Below, in pieces: positions 37,923-47,577 of a stretch of 64,000 nt of DNA; positions within the stretch are counted from its first letter, which is position 1, and each line of letters opens with the position of its first letter. The notes beneath the pieces are model-generated. The model did no database searches. It was not told the DNA's origin and saw only the letters and a list, made by a program, of their open reading frames with translations. A program made the translations under genes and the position numbers. The stretch comes from JBBPXY01 sp038200435 (GTDB taxonomy: Bacteria; Actinomycetota; Thermoleophilia; Solirubrobacterales; Solirubrobacteraceae), in assembly GCA_038200435.1 (NCBI GenBank), contig JBBPXY010000059.1, positions 1 to 64,000 on the forward strand, read 5' to 3'.

Positions 37923-39830
37923 ATGAAGCCTCTCATGACTCCCACCGTCCCCATCACCGACACCGAGCCGCACGTGGCGGCGAGCTCTCCCTACCCGCCG
38001 ATCGGCGACTACGCGTTCCTCTCGGACTGCCACACGGGAGCGCTGCTCGCCCCGGACGGGACGATCGAATGGCTCTGCTTGCCGCGCTTCGACTCGCCGA
38101 GCGTCTTCGGTCAGGTCCTCGACCGCGGTGCGGGCGGCTTCCGCTTCGCGCCCTACGGGATGAACACCCCGTCCTCGCGCCGCTATGAGCCCGGCACGAA
38201 CATCCTCGAGACGACTTGGATGACGGCATCAGGGTGGTGCATAGTGCGCGACGCACTGACCATCGGCCCGTGGCATGACGAGGAGGGCGGCGAGCACTCC
38301 GACCATACCCGCGCGCCGACCGACGAGGATGCCGACCACCTGCTCGTGCGCACGGTCGAGTGCATCCAGGGCGAGGTGCAGATCGAGCTCGTGTGCGAGC
38401 CGATGTTCGACTACGCTCGCGCCGAGGCGAAGTGGAAGCAGGCGGCGGAGGGCTGGCATACGGTCGACGCCACCGACGGCACCACGACGATCCGGCTGAT
38501 GAGCGACCTGAGGATCGGCATCGAGGGCAGCTTGGCGCGGGCCCGGCATATGCTGCGCGAGGGGGAGAAGGCCTTCTGCGCGCTGTCGTGGACCGAGGCG
38601 CTCGGCGGTCCGCGCACCGTGGAGCAGGCCGACGGCCATATGTCGGCGACATCGCATTACTGGCGTCAGTGGCTCACCACGGGAACATTCCCCGATCATC
38701 GTTGGCGGCGATACCTCCAGCGTTCGGCGCTGGCGCTCAAGGGCCTGACCTACTCCCCGACGGGAGCCCTGGTCGCGGCAGCCACCACCTCCCTACCCGA
38801 GACGCCCGGCGGCGAGCGCAACTGGGACTACCGGTTCTCCTGGATGCGCGACTCCTCGTTCACCCTCTGGGCGATGCACGCGCTCGGCTTCGACTGGGAG
38901 GCGGACGACTTCATGCAGTTCGTCGCCGATCTCCAGCGCAACGAGGACGGCGGCCTGCAGATCATGTACGGCATCGGCGGCGAGCGCGACCTGACCGAGC
39001 ACGAGCTCGAGCATCTCAACGGCTACGAGGGGGCTCGGCCCGTGCGGATCGGCAACGGCGCGTTCGACCAGCGCCAGAACGACGTGTACGGCGCGGTGCT
39101 CGACTCCGTATATCTCCACACGAAGCGCAACGGGAGGCTGCCGCAACGCCTGTGGCCCGTGCTGGAGGCGCAGGTGAAGGGAGCCTTGGCGGTGTGGAAG
39201 AACCCCGACCAGGGCATCTGGGAGGCTCGTGGCGAGCCCAAGCACTACGTCTCCTCCAAGCTCATGTGCTGGGTCGCGATGGACCGCGGCGCGCGCCTGG
39301 CCGAGATTCGCGGTGAGCCCGAGCTGGCGGCGGAATGGCAGAAGACCGCCGACGAGATCAAGACCGACATCCTCGAGCACGGAGTCGATGACCGCGGCGT
39401 GTTCGTGCAGCACTACGAGACGAAGGCTCTCGATGCGTCGAACCTGCTGCTGGTGCTCCTGCGCTTCTTGCCCCGCGACGACGAACGCGTGCGCAAAACC
39501 GTCCTCGCGATCGCCGACGAGCTCACCGATCACGGCTTCGTGCTGCGCTACCGCACCGGAGAGACCGACGACGGCCTCGAAGGGGAGGAGGGGACGTTCC
39601 TCATCTGCTCGTTCTGGCTCGTTTCGGCTCTGTCGGAGATCGGCGAGTGCGAACGGGCCAAGCTCCTGCTCGAGCGGCTCCTCGCGCATGCCTCGCCTTT
39701 GCTGCTCTACGCGGAGGAGCTCGACGTGCACTCCGGCCGTCAGCTCGGCAACTACCCGCAGGCCTTCACGCACCTTGCCCTGATCAACGCCGTGATGCAC
39801 GTCATCGGCGACGAGCAGGCCGACAACTGA
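37923..39830 (+). CDS. GH15 family glucoamylase/trehalase-like glycoside hydrolase
   Basis: A 635-residue protein without signal peptide, so probably cytoplasmic. An N-terminal beta-sandwich (YPPIGDYAFLSDCHTGALLA) precedes an alpha/alpha barrel with RNWDYRFSWMRDSSFT, GIWEARGEPKHYVSSKLMCW (catalytic acid Glu) and LLLYAEELD (base). GH15 enzymes of this form cleave glucose from alpha-glucans or trehalose; several actinobacterial members are trehalases. ATG 37923 is the first reasonable start after the divergent gene. Confidence 0.87.
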   Translation: MKPLMTPTVPITDTEPHVAASSPYPPIGDYAFLSDCHTGALLAPDGTIEWLCLPRFDSPSVFGQVLDRGAGGFRFAPYGMNTPSSRRYEPGTNILETTWMTASGWCIVRDALTIGPWHDEEGGEHSDHTRAPTDEDADHLLVRTVECIQGEVQIELVCEPMFDYARAEAKWKQAAEGWHTVDATDGTTTIRLMSDLRIGIEGSLARARHMLREGEKAFCALSWTEALGGPRTVEQADGHMSATSHYWRQWLTTGTFPDHRWRRYLQRSALALKGLTYSPTGALVAAATTSLPETPGGERNWDYRFSWMRDSSFTLWAMHALGFDWEADDFMQFVADLQRNEDGGLQIMYGIGGERDLTEHELEHLNGYEGARPVRIGNGAFDQRQNDVYGAVLDSVYLHTKRNGRLPQRLWPVLEAQVKGALAVWKNPDQGIWEARGEPKHYVSSKLMCWVAMDRGARLAEIRGEPELAAEWQKTADEIKTDILEHGVDDRGVFVQHYETKALDASNLLLVLLRFLPRDDERVRKTVLAIADELTDHGFVLRYRTGETDDGLEGEEGTFLICSFWLVSALSEIGECERAKLLLERLLAHASPLLLYAEELDVHSGRQLGNYPQAFTHLALINAVMHVIGDEQADN

Positions 39831-39880
39831 GGCGTTGCTTGCCTATGCTGCCCGCCGATCCAAACTGAAAGGGAGATCCC

Positions 39881-40300
39881 TTGGCGTACTTCTCAGACGA
39901 TCGGGAGGTCTACGAGTTCATCGGCAAGCTGTTCGAGAACCTCGCCGATGACGATGAGCTCGGGCCGAAGTTCCGCAAGGCCAACACGATCGTGCAGTAC
40001 CAGTACCGCAACCCGGAGTCGCAGATCACCGTCAAGATGATCGAGGGCGAGGATCCGCAGGTCGACCTCGGGCAGACGACGATGGACCCGGAGGTGGTCA
40101 TGTCGATGGAGGCCGACACGGCCCATCGGTTCTGGCTCGGGAAGGTCAACGTGACCGTCGCGCTGGCCCGGGGCCAGATGAAGGCGAAGGGCCCGGTGGC
40201 GAAGATCCTGAAGCTCGTGCCGCTGGTGAAGCCGGTCTTCCCGCGCTACAAGGCGCAGCTCGAGCAGGCCGGACGCCAAGACCTGCTGAACGCGGCGTAG
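39881..40300 (+). CDS. SCP2 sterol-carrier-like domain protein
   Basis: A 139-residue protein with the SCP2 pattern: ITVKMIEGEDPQVDLG, a tryptophan-bearing DTAHRFWLGKVNVTVALARG and KAKGPVAKILKLVPLV. Such domains hold hydrophobic ligands. TTG 39881 has GGGAGA seven bases upstream. It lies between the GH15 gene and the iron alcohol dehydrogenase gene on the same strand, ten bases from the latter, and is probably cotranscribed with it. Confidence 0.78.
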   Translation: MAYFSDDREVYEFIGKLFENLADDDELGPKFRKANTIVQYQYRNPESQITVKMIEGEDPQVDLGQTTMDPEVVMSMEADTAHRFWLGKVNVTVALARGQMKAKGPVAKILKLVPLVKPVFPRYKAQLEQAGRQDLLNAA

Positions 40301-40310
40301 GGAGTCGGCG

Positions 40311-41549
40311 GTGGAGGATTCGATCGGCGAGGCCGTCGACGGCCGCCAGATGCGCGGCTTCAAGGACTTCTACCAATTCCAGGCGCCCACGCGGGTGATC
40401 GCCGGGCGGAGCCTGATCGAGGGGACCGGCTTCGAGTTCGCCAAGGAGGGCGCGACGCGGGTGCTGATCGTCACCGACGGGATCATCCACGCCACGGGGC
40501 TGATCGACAGGGTGCGGGCGGGCCTCGAGGATGGTGGCCTCGAGGTGGCCGGCGTCTACGACCAGGTTCCGCCCGATTCGGACTCGGCTGTCGTGTCCGC
40601 GACCGCCGCCGCCGGGCACGAGCACGGCGCTGACTCGATCCTCGCGGTCGGCGGCGGCTCGGTGATGGATACCGCTAAAGCGGCCAATGTCATCTTCACG
40701 CACGGCGGCGAGCCGCGCGACTGGGAGGGCTACTACGGGCTGCCGCGCGACGGCGACGGGCTGGGCCGGCCGCACGACCTCGCGCCGCTGGCCTGCATCC
40801 CGACCACCTGCGGCACCGGGTCGGAGGCGTCGTTCGCCGCGGTGATCAAGGACCGTGAGGAGCACATCAAGTTCCAGATCGGCGACTTCCCGCTCTATCC
40901 GCGACTGGCGATCCTCGACCCCGAGTCGACCCGCACGCTGCCGCCGAAGATCGCGGCCGCCACCGGCATGGACGCGATGAGCCACGCGATCGAGGGCTAC
41001 GTCTCCTCCGAGTGGAGCCCGCACGGAGACGCATGCGCCCTTCAAGCGCTCCGCCTGCTGCGCGACAACCTCCAGCGCGCCGTAGCGACGCCGGAGGACG
41101 AGGCCGCCCGGGGCAATATGCTCATCGCCGCAAATCTGGCCATCCAACCGACCTCGACCGGAGCGATCGGCATCACCCACTCGATGTCGCATCCGTGCGG
41201 CGCGCAGTTCGACGTGCCTCACGGCATCGCCAACGCGATCAACCTGCCGTGGGTGATCGAGTGGAACGCCGCGGGCGGCGACGACGTGGCCAGCCGCTAC
41301 CGCGACTTGGGCGAGTTGCTCGGGCTTGAGATCGGTGGGTCCGGCGAGGCGATCGGGCACGCGCTGGCCGACTACGTGCGCGGCGTGGTGCGCGGCCTCG
41401 GCTTGCCGACGCGGCTCTCCGAGGTCGGCGTGCCTGAGGCGGCGATCCCGGAGCTCGTGGAGGGAGCGATGGGGGATGGGTGCACCCTCGTCAACCCGAT
41501 CGAGCCGAGCGAAGAGGACTTCGCCGCGCTCTACAGCCGCGCGCTGTAG
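40311..41549 (+). CDS. Iron-containing alcohol dehydrogenase
   Basis: A 412-residue group III dehydrogenase. The NAD loop is GGGSVMDTAKA; metal ligands are in MDAMSHAIEGYVS and in HSMSHPCGAQFDVPHG. It oxidises or reduces small alcohols, aldehydes or hydroxyacids. The specific substrate cannot be told, but the SCP2-type partner suggests a lipophilic one. GTG 40311 is preceded by GGGAG. Confidence 0.88.
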   Translation: MEDSIGEAVDGRQMRGFKDFYQFQAPTRVIAGRSLIEGTGFEFAKEGATRVLIVTDGIIHATGLIDRVRAGLEDGGLEVAGVYDQVPPDSDSAVVSATAAAGHEHGADSILAVGGGSVMDTAKAANVIFTHGGEPRDWEGYYGLPRDGDGLGRPHDLAPLACIPTTCGTGSEASFAAVIKDREEHIKFQIGDFPLYPRLAILDPESTRTLPPKIAAATGMDAMSHAIEGYVSSEWSPHGDACALQALRLLRDNLQRAVATPEDEAARGNMLIAANLAIQPTSTGAIGITHSMSHPCGAQFDVPHGIANAINLPWVIEWNAAGGDDVASRYRDLGELLGLEIGGSGEAIGHALADYVRGVVRGLGLPTRLSEVGVPEAAIPELVEGAMGDGCTLVNPIEPSEEDFAALYSRAL

Positions 41550-41556
41550 GCGGCGG

Positions 41557-43026
41557 TCACCAGGTCAGGGTGGCGGCAGCTCGGCCCGAGAGGGCGTAGC
41601 GCACAGAGCGCCCTCGCCAGGCGATCACGAACGAGCTACGCAGCGGCGAGTTGTTGTAGAGCAGCAGTACGCGGCGCCCGTCGGGGTTGCGGAACGCCAC
41701 GTTGTCGACCCCGCGTGTCGCGTAGCTGTGCTTGAAGGACCTGCCGCTCTGGTAGGCAACGAAGGAGTTCGAGCCGATGCGCCGAGCGCCGGGCTGGATG
41801 AATCGGCTGGCTTGCCCGAGCTGGTAGAAGTCGCGCCCGCGAGTCACCTGCTCCGAGGCGGAGTCGATCTCGACGAGTCCCCGGCAGTGGTAGCACCCCT
41901 TGTTGGGCAACTGCACCGGGCCCGTATGCCCGTCGAGGGCGAGGTTCCACAGCTGCACGCTGCTGGCCCAGTTGCGGGCGGCGGCGATCACGAGCTCGGC
42001 GGTCGGGGCGGGCGCGATGGGCGACGAGCACTCGGTCACCACCTGCCTCAGACGCGGCGCGAGGGCGTGCAACTCGCTCATCACGCGCGGATCGCCGTGG
42101 TAGCAGTGCCAGGCGATGCCAGACAGGGCCGCGGCCGCCCTGGGCACGCGGAGCAGCGACCGCGCGTAGAGGCGTGAGGCCCAGTTGTGGTCGAGCCCGT
42201 AGATGCGCGGGCGGAGTCCGGCCGCTCGAAGCGCGGGCGCGAGGTTGTCCGCGACGAAGCGCGCCTCCTCGGCCGGCGGCAGGTTGAGGCCGGGGTAGAG
42301 CGACTCGACGCCCGGCTCGTTCTGGGGTGTGATCGCGCGGATGCGAACGCCCTCTGCCGCGTAGGCGCGCAGGAAGCGCACGAAGTATCTCGCCAGCGGC
42401 CCATAGGCGCTTCGGTTGAGCTTCCCGGCGCCGTCGCCGTTGGAGGCGGACCGGTTGGTCTTCATCCAGGGCGGAGGGCTCCAGGGGTTGGCCAGCGTGG
42501 CGATACGCGGGTTCAGGGCCATCATCTGTCGTAGCAGCGGGAGGAGGTAGGCGCGGTCGTGGGCCACCGAGAAGAACACCATCCCCGGATCGCTCAGCCC
42601 CAGGGGAGCATTGTCGTAGGAGTAGGGGATCCCGTCGCGGGTGAAGTCGGAGGCGCCGATCGGGATGCGGACCGCGTTCAAGCGCAGCCCGCTTGCGCCG
42701 AAGAAGTCGTTCATCAGCTTCGCCCGCGCACCCGGCGCGAGCCGGGTGCCGATCAGCCACGCGGAGGAGTCGGTCATGGCCGCACCGAAGCCGTCCATGC
42801 TCTGATAGGTGGCGCTTTCGTCCACGCGGATCACATCGCCGTGGCGCGGAGTGCCGCGGTGAAAGCGAAGTGCCGGCCGCTGCGAGAGCCGTGCCCTGAG
42901 ATCCTGCGTCGTGAGGGTGACTCCGACGGGATAGCCACGCTGGGATGCGGCCGCTGCGCCCGAGGGCGGAAGCGCTAACCACGTGGCCGCCACGGCGGCC
43001 ACCGCGGCGACTCTCAGCGAGTGCAA
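41557..43026 (-). CDS. Secreted GH30 family glycoside hydrolase
   Basis: A 489-residue protein with a signal peptide (LRVAAVAAVAATWLALPPSGAAA). The barrel has SMDGFGAAMTDSSAW at the start. The acid/base glutamate is in TPQNEP and the nucleophile glutamate in VVTECSSP, with a C-terminal beta domain. GH30 includes beta-glucosylceramidases, glucanases and xylanases. TTG 43026 overlaps the end of the upstream GH31 gene, so they form one operon of secreted enzymes. The start is uncertain because no ribosome binding site is clear. Confidence 0.85.
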   Translation of the reverse strand: MHSLRVAAVAAVAATWLALPPSGAAAASQRGYPVGVTLTTQDLRARLSQRPALRFHRGTPRHGDVIRVDESATYQSMDGFGAAMTDSSAWLIGTRLAPGARAKLMNDFFGASGLRLNAVRIPIGASDFTRDGIPYSYDNAPLGLSDPGMVFFSVAHDRAYLLPLLRQMMALNPRIATLANPWSPPPWMKTNRSASNGDGAGKLNRSAYGPLARYFVRFLRAYAAEGVRIRAITPQNEPGVESLYPGLNLPPAEEARFVADNLAPALRAAGLRPRIYGLDHNWASRLYARSLLRVPRAAAALSGIAWHCYHGDPRVMSELHALAPRLRQVVTECSSPIAPAPTAELVIAAARNWASSVQLWNLALDGHTGPVQLPNKGCYHCRGLVEIDSASEQVTRGRDFYQLGQASRFIQPGARRIGSNSFVAYQSGRSFKHSYATRGVDNVAFRNPDGRRVLLLYNNSPLRSSFVIAWRGRSVRYALSGRAAATLTW

Positions 43027-45494
43027 CGCTTCGACGCGAGAAGTCTTCCCCAACGGGCTCGGAACGTCGCGCGCAGCACGTGCGCGTGGGCGTCGTAGCG
43101 CCAGGAGCGCCGGGCGAGAGTCCTGCGCCCAAACCTGACCGAGCATGGCCGGAAGGGGTGGGCGAGCGTCGAGAACGAGGCCTGAAGCGAGTAGGTACGT
43201 GTCCGGTGCCCGGCGACCCCGAGCGCCCAGCTCGAACGTCCCTCGCGCGAGCTCCAGCGCTCGCCGACGCCAAGCGCGCCGCGCGTGCGGCGACGAGGGA
43301 ACGCCAGCAGCTGCCGGCGGCCTTCGCGATCGGCGGCATGCACGAGGCCGTGAGCGCGGCCGAGCCGGGTCAGCGTGTCGACGTCGGGAGCGAGCAGCGG
43401 GATGACCGCGCCGGCCCGAGCCATCAGCGGCAGCTCCGCCAGCGGGGCGGGAACCGTCACGCTGCGCCCGCCCGCCGACGCCCGTGCCCGGCCCAGCGCC
43501 AGCGCTCCCGAGCGGGTGGTGTGTGCCGAGCGCCACAGGTCGATCCACCGGCCGGAGGGGAGGTAGACGCTCCGCGACCGCTGCCCGGGCGCGACGATCG
43601 GCGCCGCCAGCAGGTCGGGCCCGAACATGAACTCGTCGTCGCGGCGGTTCGCCGCCTCGCGCGGGAACGTAAGGGCGAGGTCGCGCATGATCGGCAGCCC
43701 GGAGCGGTCGTACTCCGCCTCGGCCGCGGCGAGGTAGGGGTAGAGCTGCGTGCGGAGCTTCGTGTAGCGCCGCCAGACCGGGAGCACCTCGGGGTCGAAG
43801 ATCTGCGCCCGGCGCTTGCCGTCCTCGGGAACCCGTGATCCGTTGGCCTGCGTGCGCATGATGCCCGAGACGGCCCCGACCTGGATCCAGCGGTTGAGCA
43901 GCTCGGGCGTGAGCTGGTGTTTGCCGAGCAGCCCGAAGAAGCCGCCGATGTCGGATCCCCACAAGCTCACTCCGCTGAGACCCATCGACAGGCCGTTGCG
44001 CACCGCAGAGGCCAGGCCGTCAAAGCCCCAGTCGGTCGTCGGGTCGCCGCCCCAGACGAGCTGCGAGTAGCGGGCCGAACCCCGCCAGCCCGAGCGGTTG
44101 AAGCGGGCGAGGGCCTGCCCCGAGCGGCGCGAGAAGTCATAGGCCGAACGGTGGTACAGGAGCACGTAGCGGTTGTGCATCTGGTTGCCCGGAGTGCCGT
44201 CGTAGGAGCGCGCGTCGTTTGGGGTGTACTCACCGAAGTCCTCCATCCAGCCGTCGTAGCCGTCGTGGGTGGCCTCGCCGAGGAGACCGGCGTAGAAGGG
44301 CGTCGCGGCCGGGTTGGAGAAGTCGAACTGGCCGACGAGGAACTGGGCCGAGCCGGTGTAGCGGTACTCGTAAGGCTGGCCGATCTCGTTCTTCGTGAGC
44401 ACGCCCTCCGCCTTCGCCCGCCCGTACTGCGGGTGGTTCGTGCAGATCATCGGGTTGAAGTAGGTGGTGACCGCGAGGCCCTCGGCGTGGAAGAAGCGCG
44501 TGCGGTCGCGCTGCTGGGCACGGCCCTTTGTGATGTGGTCCGCGCAGGGCAGGTAGTGGGTGTAGGTCTGCGCGACGGAGACCGGGGCGTCGGCCTTCCT
44601 GAGCGTGCGCAGGTCCTGGCCCTCGTCATGGCCCTTGGCGGGCTGGAACCACGGCCCGAAGTACCAGGGGGCGGCCGGCCGCGGCTGCCGGCCCAGGCGC
44701 GCCGTGAGCCGGCGCAGCACATCCGCCGGGTGCGGGCCGGCGAAGACGCGGAGGCGCAGGTTCGCGGCGCTCGCCTGGACGCTCCAGGCGTCGGCACGAT
44801 CGCTGGTCAGGTGGAAGTTCGAGACCTCGTCGTTGTCGACGAGCACCCCGTAGCCGCGCGTGGACAGCAGCCAAGGGATGGGGAAGTAGGTGGCGTCCGT
44901 GCGCGAGTTCTGGCCCGGCAGGGGCACGAACCCGGCGACGAAGGGCTGCTCGTTGGCCTGATAGGGCCCCTCGGTCACACGGTTCTCGACGGTTCCCCCG
45001 CGCTGGTCGACTGCGTTCGAGCGCTCGCCGAAGCCGAGGTAGCGCTCCGCGCCCGTCGCGCCGAACGAGATCCCGGTCGCGCTCACATCGGCGACGGTGG
45101 GGCCGGTGACGCGCGCGTCGAGCGCGATCACTCCGCTCGCGTCGGGTGCCAGCCGCACGGCGATCTGGCGTCCGGCCGGATCCGTGGTGGCCAGAGTCGC
45201 CTCGTAGGTCTGCCCGTTGCGCTTGGACGACACCACGTGCGTGACGCGGCGCCAGCCGCCGGGAGTGAGGAAACCGAGCCGCCCCGTCGGGCCCGTTCCT
45301 GTGCCGGAGTCCTCCCGCAGACCCGGCGAGTGCGCCGCACCGACGAAGGAGAGATGCCACGGGTTGCCGTCAACGGTCGCGCTCAGGGGGCCTGAGACGA
45401 CGGACTCCTGCGCGGAGGCACCGGGTGCGGCGAGCATGAGAAGAGCAACCGCCGCGAGCAGGCTGCGGCGAAGGACGGCGGCGAGCACGGCCAT
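43014..45494 (-). CDS. Secreted GH31 family alpha-glycosidase
   Basis: An 826-residue protein with a signal peptide (LLAAVALLMLAAPGASAQ). A beta-sandwich precedes a barrel whose nucleophile is in GWMEDFGEYTP, followed by QLVWGGDPTTDWG with the acid/base region, and C-terminal beta domains. The DFGE form of the nucleophile motif, rather than DxNE, is also found in sulfoquinovosidases and some xylosidases, so alpha-glucose is not the only possible substrate. ATG 45494 is used. It is the first of a GH31-GH30 pair. Confidence 0.88.
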   Translation of the reverse strand: MAVLAAVLRRSLLAAVALLMLAAPGASAQESVVSGPLSATVDGNPWHLSFVGAAHSPGLREDSGTGTGPTGRLGFLTPGGWRRVTHVVSSKRNGQTYEATLATTDPAGRQIAVRLAPDASGVIALDARVTGPTVADVSATGISFGATGAERYLGFGERSNAVDQRGGTVENRVTEGPYQANEQPFVAGFVPLPGQNSRTDATYFPIPWLLSTRGYGVLVDNDEVSNFHLTSDRADAWSVQASAANLRLRVFAGPHPADVLRRLTARLGRQPRPAAPWYFGPWFQPAKGHDEGQDLRTLRKADAPVSVAQTYTHYLPCADHITKGRAQQRDRTRFFHAEGLAVTTYFNPMICTNHPQYGRAKAEGVLTKNEIGQPYEYRYTGSAQFLVGQFDFSNPAATPFYAGLLGEATHDGYDGWMEDFGEYTPNDARSYDGTPGNQMHNRYVLLYHRSAYDFSRRSGQALARFNRSGWRGSARYSQLVWGGDPTTDWGFDGLASAVRNGLSMGLSGVSLWGSDIGGFFGLLGKHQLTPELLNRWIQVGAVSGIMRTQANGSRVPEDGKRRAQIFDPEVLPVWRRYTKLRTQLYPYLAAAEAEYDRSGLPIMRDLALTFPREAANRRDDEFMFGPDLLAAPIVAPGQRSRSVYLPSGRWIDLWRSAHTTRSGALALGRARASAGGRSVTVPAPLAELPLMARAGAVIPLLAPDVDTLTRLGRAHGLVHAADREGRRQLLAFPRRRTRGALGVGERWSSREGRSSWALGVAGHRTRTYSLQASFSTLAHPFRPCSVRFGRRTLARRSWRYDAHAHVLRATFRARWGRLLASKRCTR

Positions 45495-45522
45495 AGAAGG
45501 TGTCAGGTCGATGTGGCCCCGG

Positions 45523-47079
45523 TCAAGCGACAAGCGCTATGCGCGCCGTGCTGCGCACCGAGCGCCCCGACGCGTCGCTCGACCGCGCGGCCGCCTGAAC
45601 CGCGAGGCGATGCCGGTGGTGCACCAGGGCGCGACCCCGAGCGGTGAGGCGCATGCGCGGCGCGATCAACTGCCCGGGCGTCGCGGAGAAGGATGCGCGC
45701 GCGACGATGAGGGCGCCACGGCGCAGCGCGACGGAACCCTGGCGTCGCTGCGATGCTCGAAACGAGCAGCGCATACGCACCCGGAGGTAACCGCGGCTGG
45801 AGACCCGGACATCTCGGCGGTCGATGCGCACCGCGGGATCGCTTACCGGCGGCGGCGGCGGAACGGCATCGCGACACGGCGTGGTGGCGCTCGTCTGCAG
45901 CCGCGAGACCGAGCCGTCGGCCTGCGAGACGACGAACACGTGACCGCAGGAGTCCTCGCCGAACGACACGACGTAAGGCACGTTCAGCGGCGCGAGGTCG
46001 GTGACGACGCCGGTGGACGGCGAGCGAGCGTAGATCTGGCCTCCGCAGTAGTCGCCGAAGAGGTAGGAGCCGACCAGCGACCCGAGAGCGGGATCACGCG
46101 CGACGTAGCCGCCGGTGATGGAGCAGCGGCCAGCCGAGTGGTCGTACTCCGATACGGGCAGGGTGCTCGTGGTGGGGACGCACGCCGCATCGGGGTTCGA
46201 GATCGGGTAGCGATGCTTGCCCTCGCACATGTTCCAGCCCCAGTTGGTGCCGGCGCCGGTACCCCGGGCGTTGAAGTCGACCTCCTCCCAATTCGACTGG
46301 CCGACGTCGCCGATCCACTCATCGCCGGTCTGCCGGTCGAAGGAGAACCGGAACGGGTTGCGCAGGCCGTACTGCCAGATCTCCGGCTGGGCACCGGTGC
46401 GCCCCACGAAAGGGTTGCCGGCCGGGATCGCGTAGGCAGCGCCGCTGGCGGGCCGACGGAGGGGATCGATGCGAAGCATCTTCCCGAGCAGGGAGCCGAG
46501 GTTCTGAGGATTGGGATTGGGGTTGCTGGCGCCACCCCCGTCGCCGGTGCCCGCGTAGAGGAAGCCATCGGGCCCGAACTGGAGTTGCCCGCCGTTGTGA
46601 TTGCCGTTGGGGTGGGCAATGGCGAGGACGGGCCGCCGGGTGGTCAGGTCGGCCCGATCGGGATCGGTCGCCGCGCGACGGAACTCATCAATCTGGATGT
46701 GGCCGTCGCCGGTCGCCACGTAGTAGACGTAGAAGCGCCCGGAAGTCGCGTAGTCGGGAGCAAAGGCCATCGACAACAGGCCGCGCTCCCCGCTGTTCAG
46801 GACCCCCGGCACGGCGAGGAAAGGCTGGGTGGCCCGCACGCCGTCGCGCAGCAACTGGATCGTGCCGCCCTGCTCGACCACGAAGAGCCGGTGCGAATCG
46901 CCGGGCGGGGCAGTCACGTAGGTCGGCTTGGTGAAGACGCCGCCGACGGGGGCCAGGGTGGGACCTTCGGCGTGAGCGGTACCCGCCGCGGGCAGGCAGC
47001 CGATCACGGCCAGCGCCATGGCAAGGCACAGGCGTGCACGCCATCCACCCTTTGCTGCCTGGCGGCCGTGCCTCACCAC
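45523..47079 (-). CDS. PQQ-dependent sugar dehydrogenase (soluble GDH/sorbosone type), secreted
   Basis: A 518-residue protein with a signal peptide ending in GTAHA. It forms a six-bladed propeller: FTKPTYVTAPPGDSHRLFVV, HPNGNHNGGQLQFGPDG, GLRNPFRFSFDRQTGDEWIGDVG and the calcium-binding region near GDYCGG. These oxidise aldose sugars outside the cell with PQQ. The last 110 residues are a basic beta-rich tail of unknown role. GTG 47079 or 47076 may be the start; TAGGAC stands just upstream. It is in line with the GH31-GH30 genes. Confidence 0.85.
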   Translation of the reverse strand: MVRHGRQAAKGGWRARLCLAMALAVIGCLPAAGTAHAEGPTLAPVGGVFTKPTYVTAPPGDSHRLFVVEQGGTIQLLRDGVRATQPFLAVPGVLNSGERGLLSMAFAPDYATSGRFYVYYVATGDGHIQIDEFRRAATDPDRADLTTRRPVLAIAHPNGNHNGGQLQFGPDGFLYAGTGDGGGASNPNPNPQNLGSLLGKMLRIDPLRRPASGAAYAIPAGNPFVGRTGAQPEIWQYGLRNPFRFSFDRQTGDEWIGDVGQSNWEEVDFNARGTGAGTNWGWNMCEGKHRYPISNPDAACVPTTSTLPVSEYDHSAGRCSITGGYVARDPALGSLVGSYLFGDYCGGQIYARSPSTGVVTDLAPLNVPYVVSFGEDSCGHVFVVSQADGSVSRLQTSATTPCRDAVPPPPPVSDPAVRIDRRDVRVSSRGYLRVRMRCSFRASQRRQGSVALRRGALIVARASFSATPGQLIAPRMRLTARGRALVHHRHRLAVQAAARSSDASGRSVRSTARIALVA

Positions 47080-47167
47080 GGGAGTCCTAACACGCGCCGC
47101 GGCGCCCGGGTAGCGGTTCCGGACGGATATTCACCGAACGTGGCATCGCGGTAGATTTGCCGCCTCC

Positions 47168-47566
47168 ATGAAGTTGCTCGTCATCGCTCCCGTGCCCGTC
47201 AACGCCGCCGCCCTTCGTGCCGCGATGGGCGACGAGGTGAACGGAGCCGAGGTGCAGGTGGTCGCGCCCGCCTCCAACGCCTCTCCGCTGGCGTTCTGGG
47301 TCTCCGACCCGGACGAGGCGATCGGTGAGGCGCAGGAGGCCCAGGCGAAGACCGTCGAGAGCCTCGGCCAGGAAGGCATCGAGGCCAAGGGCGGCACCGG
47401 CGAGGGTGAACCGCTGGTGGCGATCCAGGACGCGCTCGTCACCTTCCCGGCCGACAAGATCGTCATCTTCACGCGCCCCGACGAGGAGTCGAAGTACCGC
47501 GAGGACGACGTCGCCGGCGAGGCCGAACGCCGCTTCGGGCGCCCCGTCGTTCAGCACTCCCTTTAG
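47168..47566 (+). CDS. Universal-stress-like small protein, unknown function
   Basis: A 132-residue protein whose start (MKLLVIAPVPVNAAALRAAM) and end (DKIVIFTRPDEE) resemble the alpha/beta core of universal stress proteins. Its middle is acidic (DPDEAIGEAQEAQAKTVES), and the GxxG(9)G(S/T) ATP signature is absent. TAGATT at 47152-47157 may be a -10 box. I cannot give a specific role. Confidence 0.65.
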   Translation: MKLLVIAPVPVNAAALRAAMGDEVNGAEVQVVAPASNASPLAFWVSDPDEAIGEAQEAQAKTVESLGQEGIEAKGGTGEGEPLVAIQDALVTFPADKIVIFTRPDEESKYREDDVAGEAERRFGRPVVQHSL

Positions 47567-47577
47567 ACCAGGAGGGC

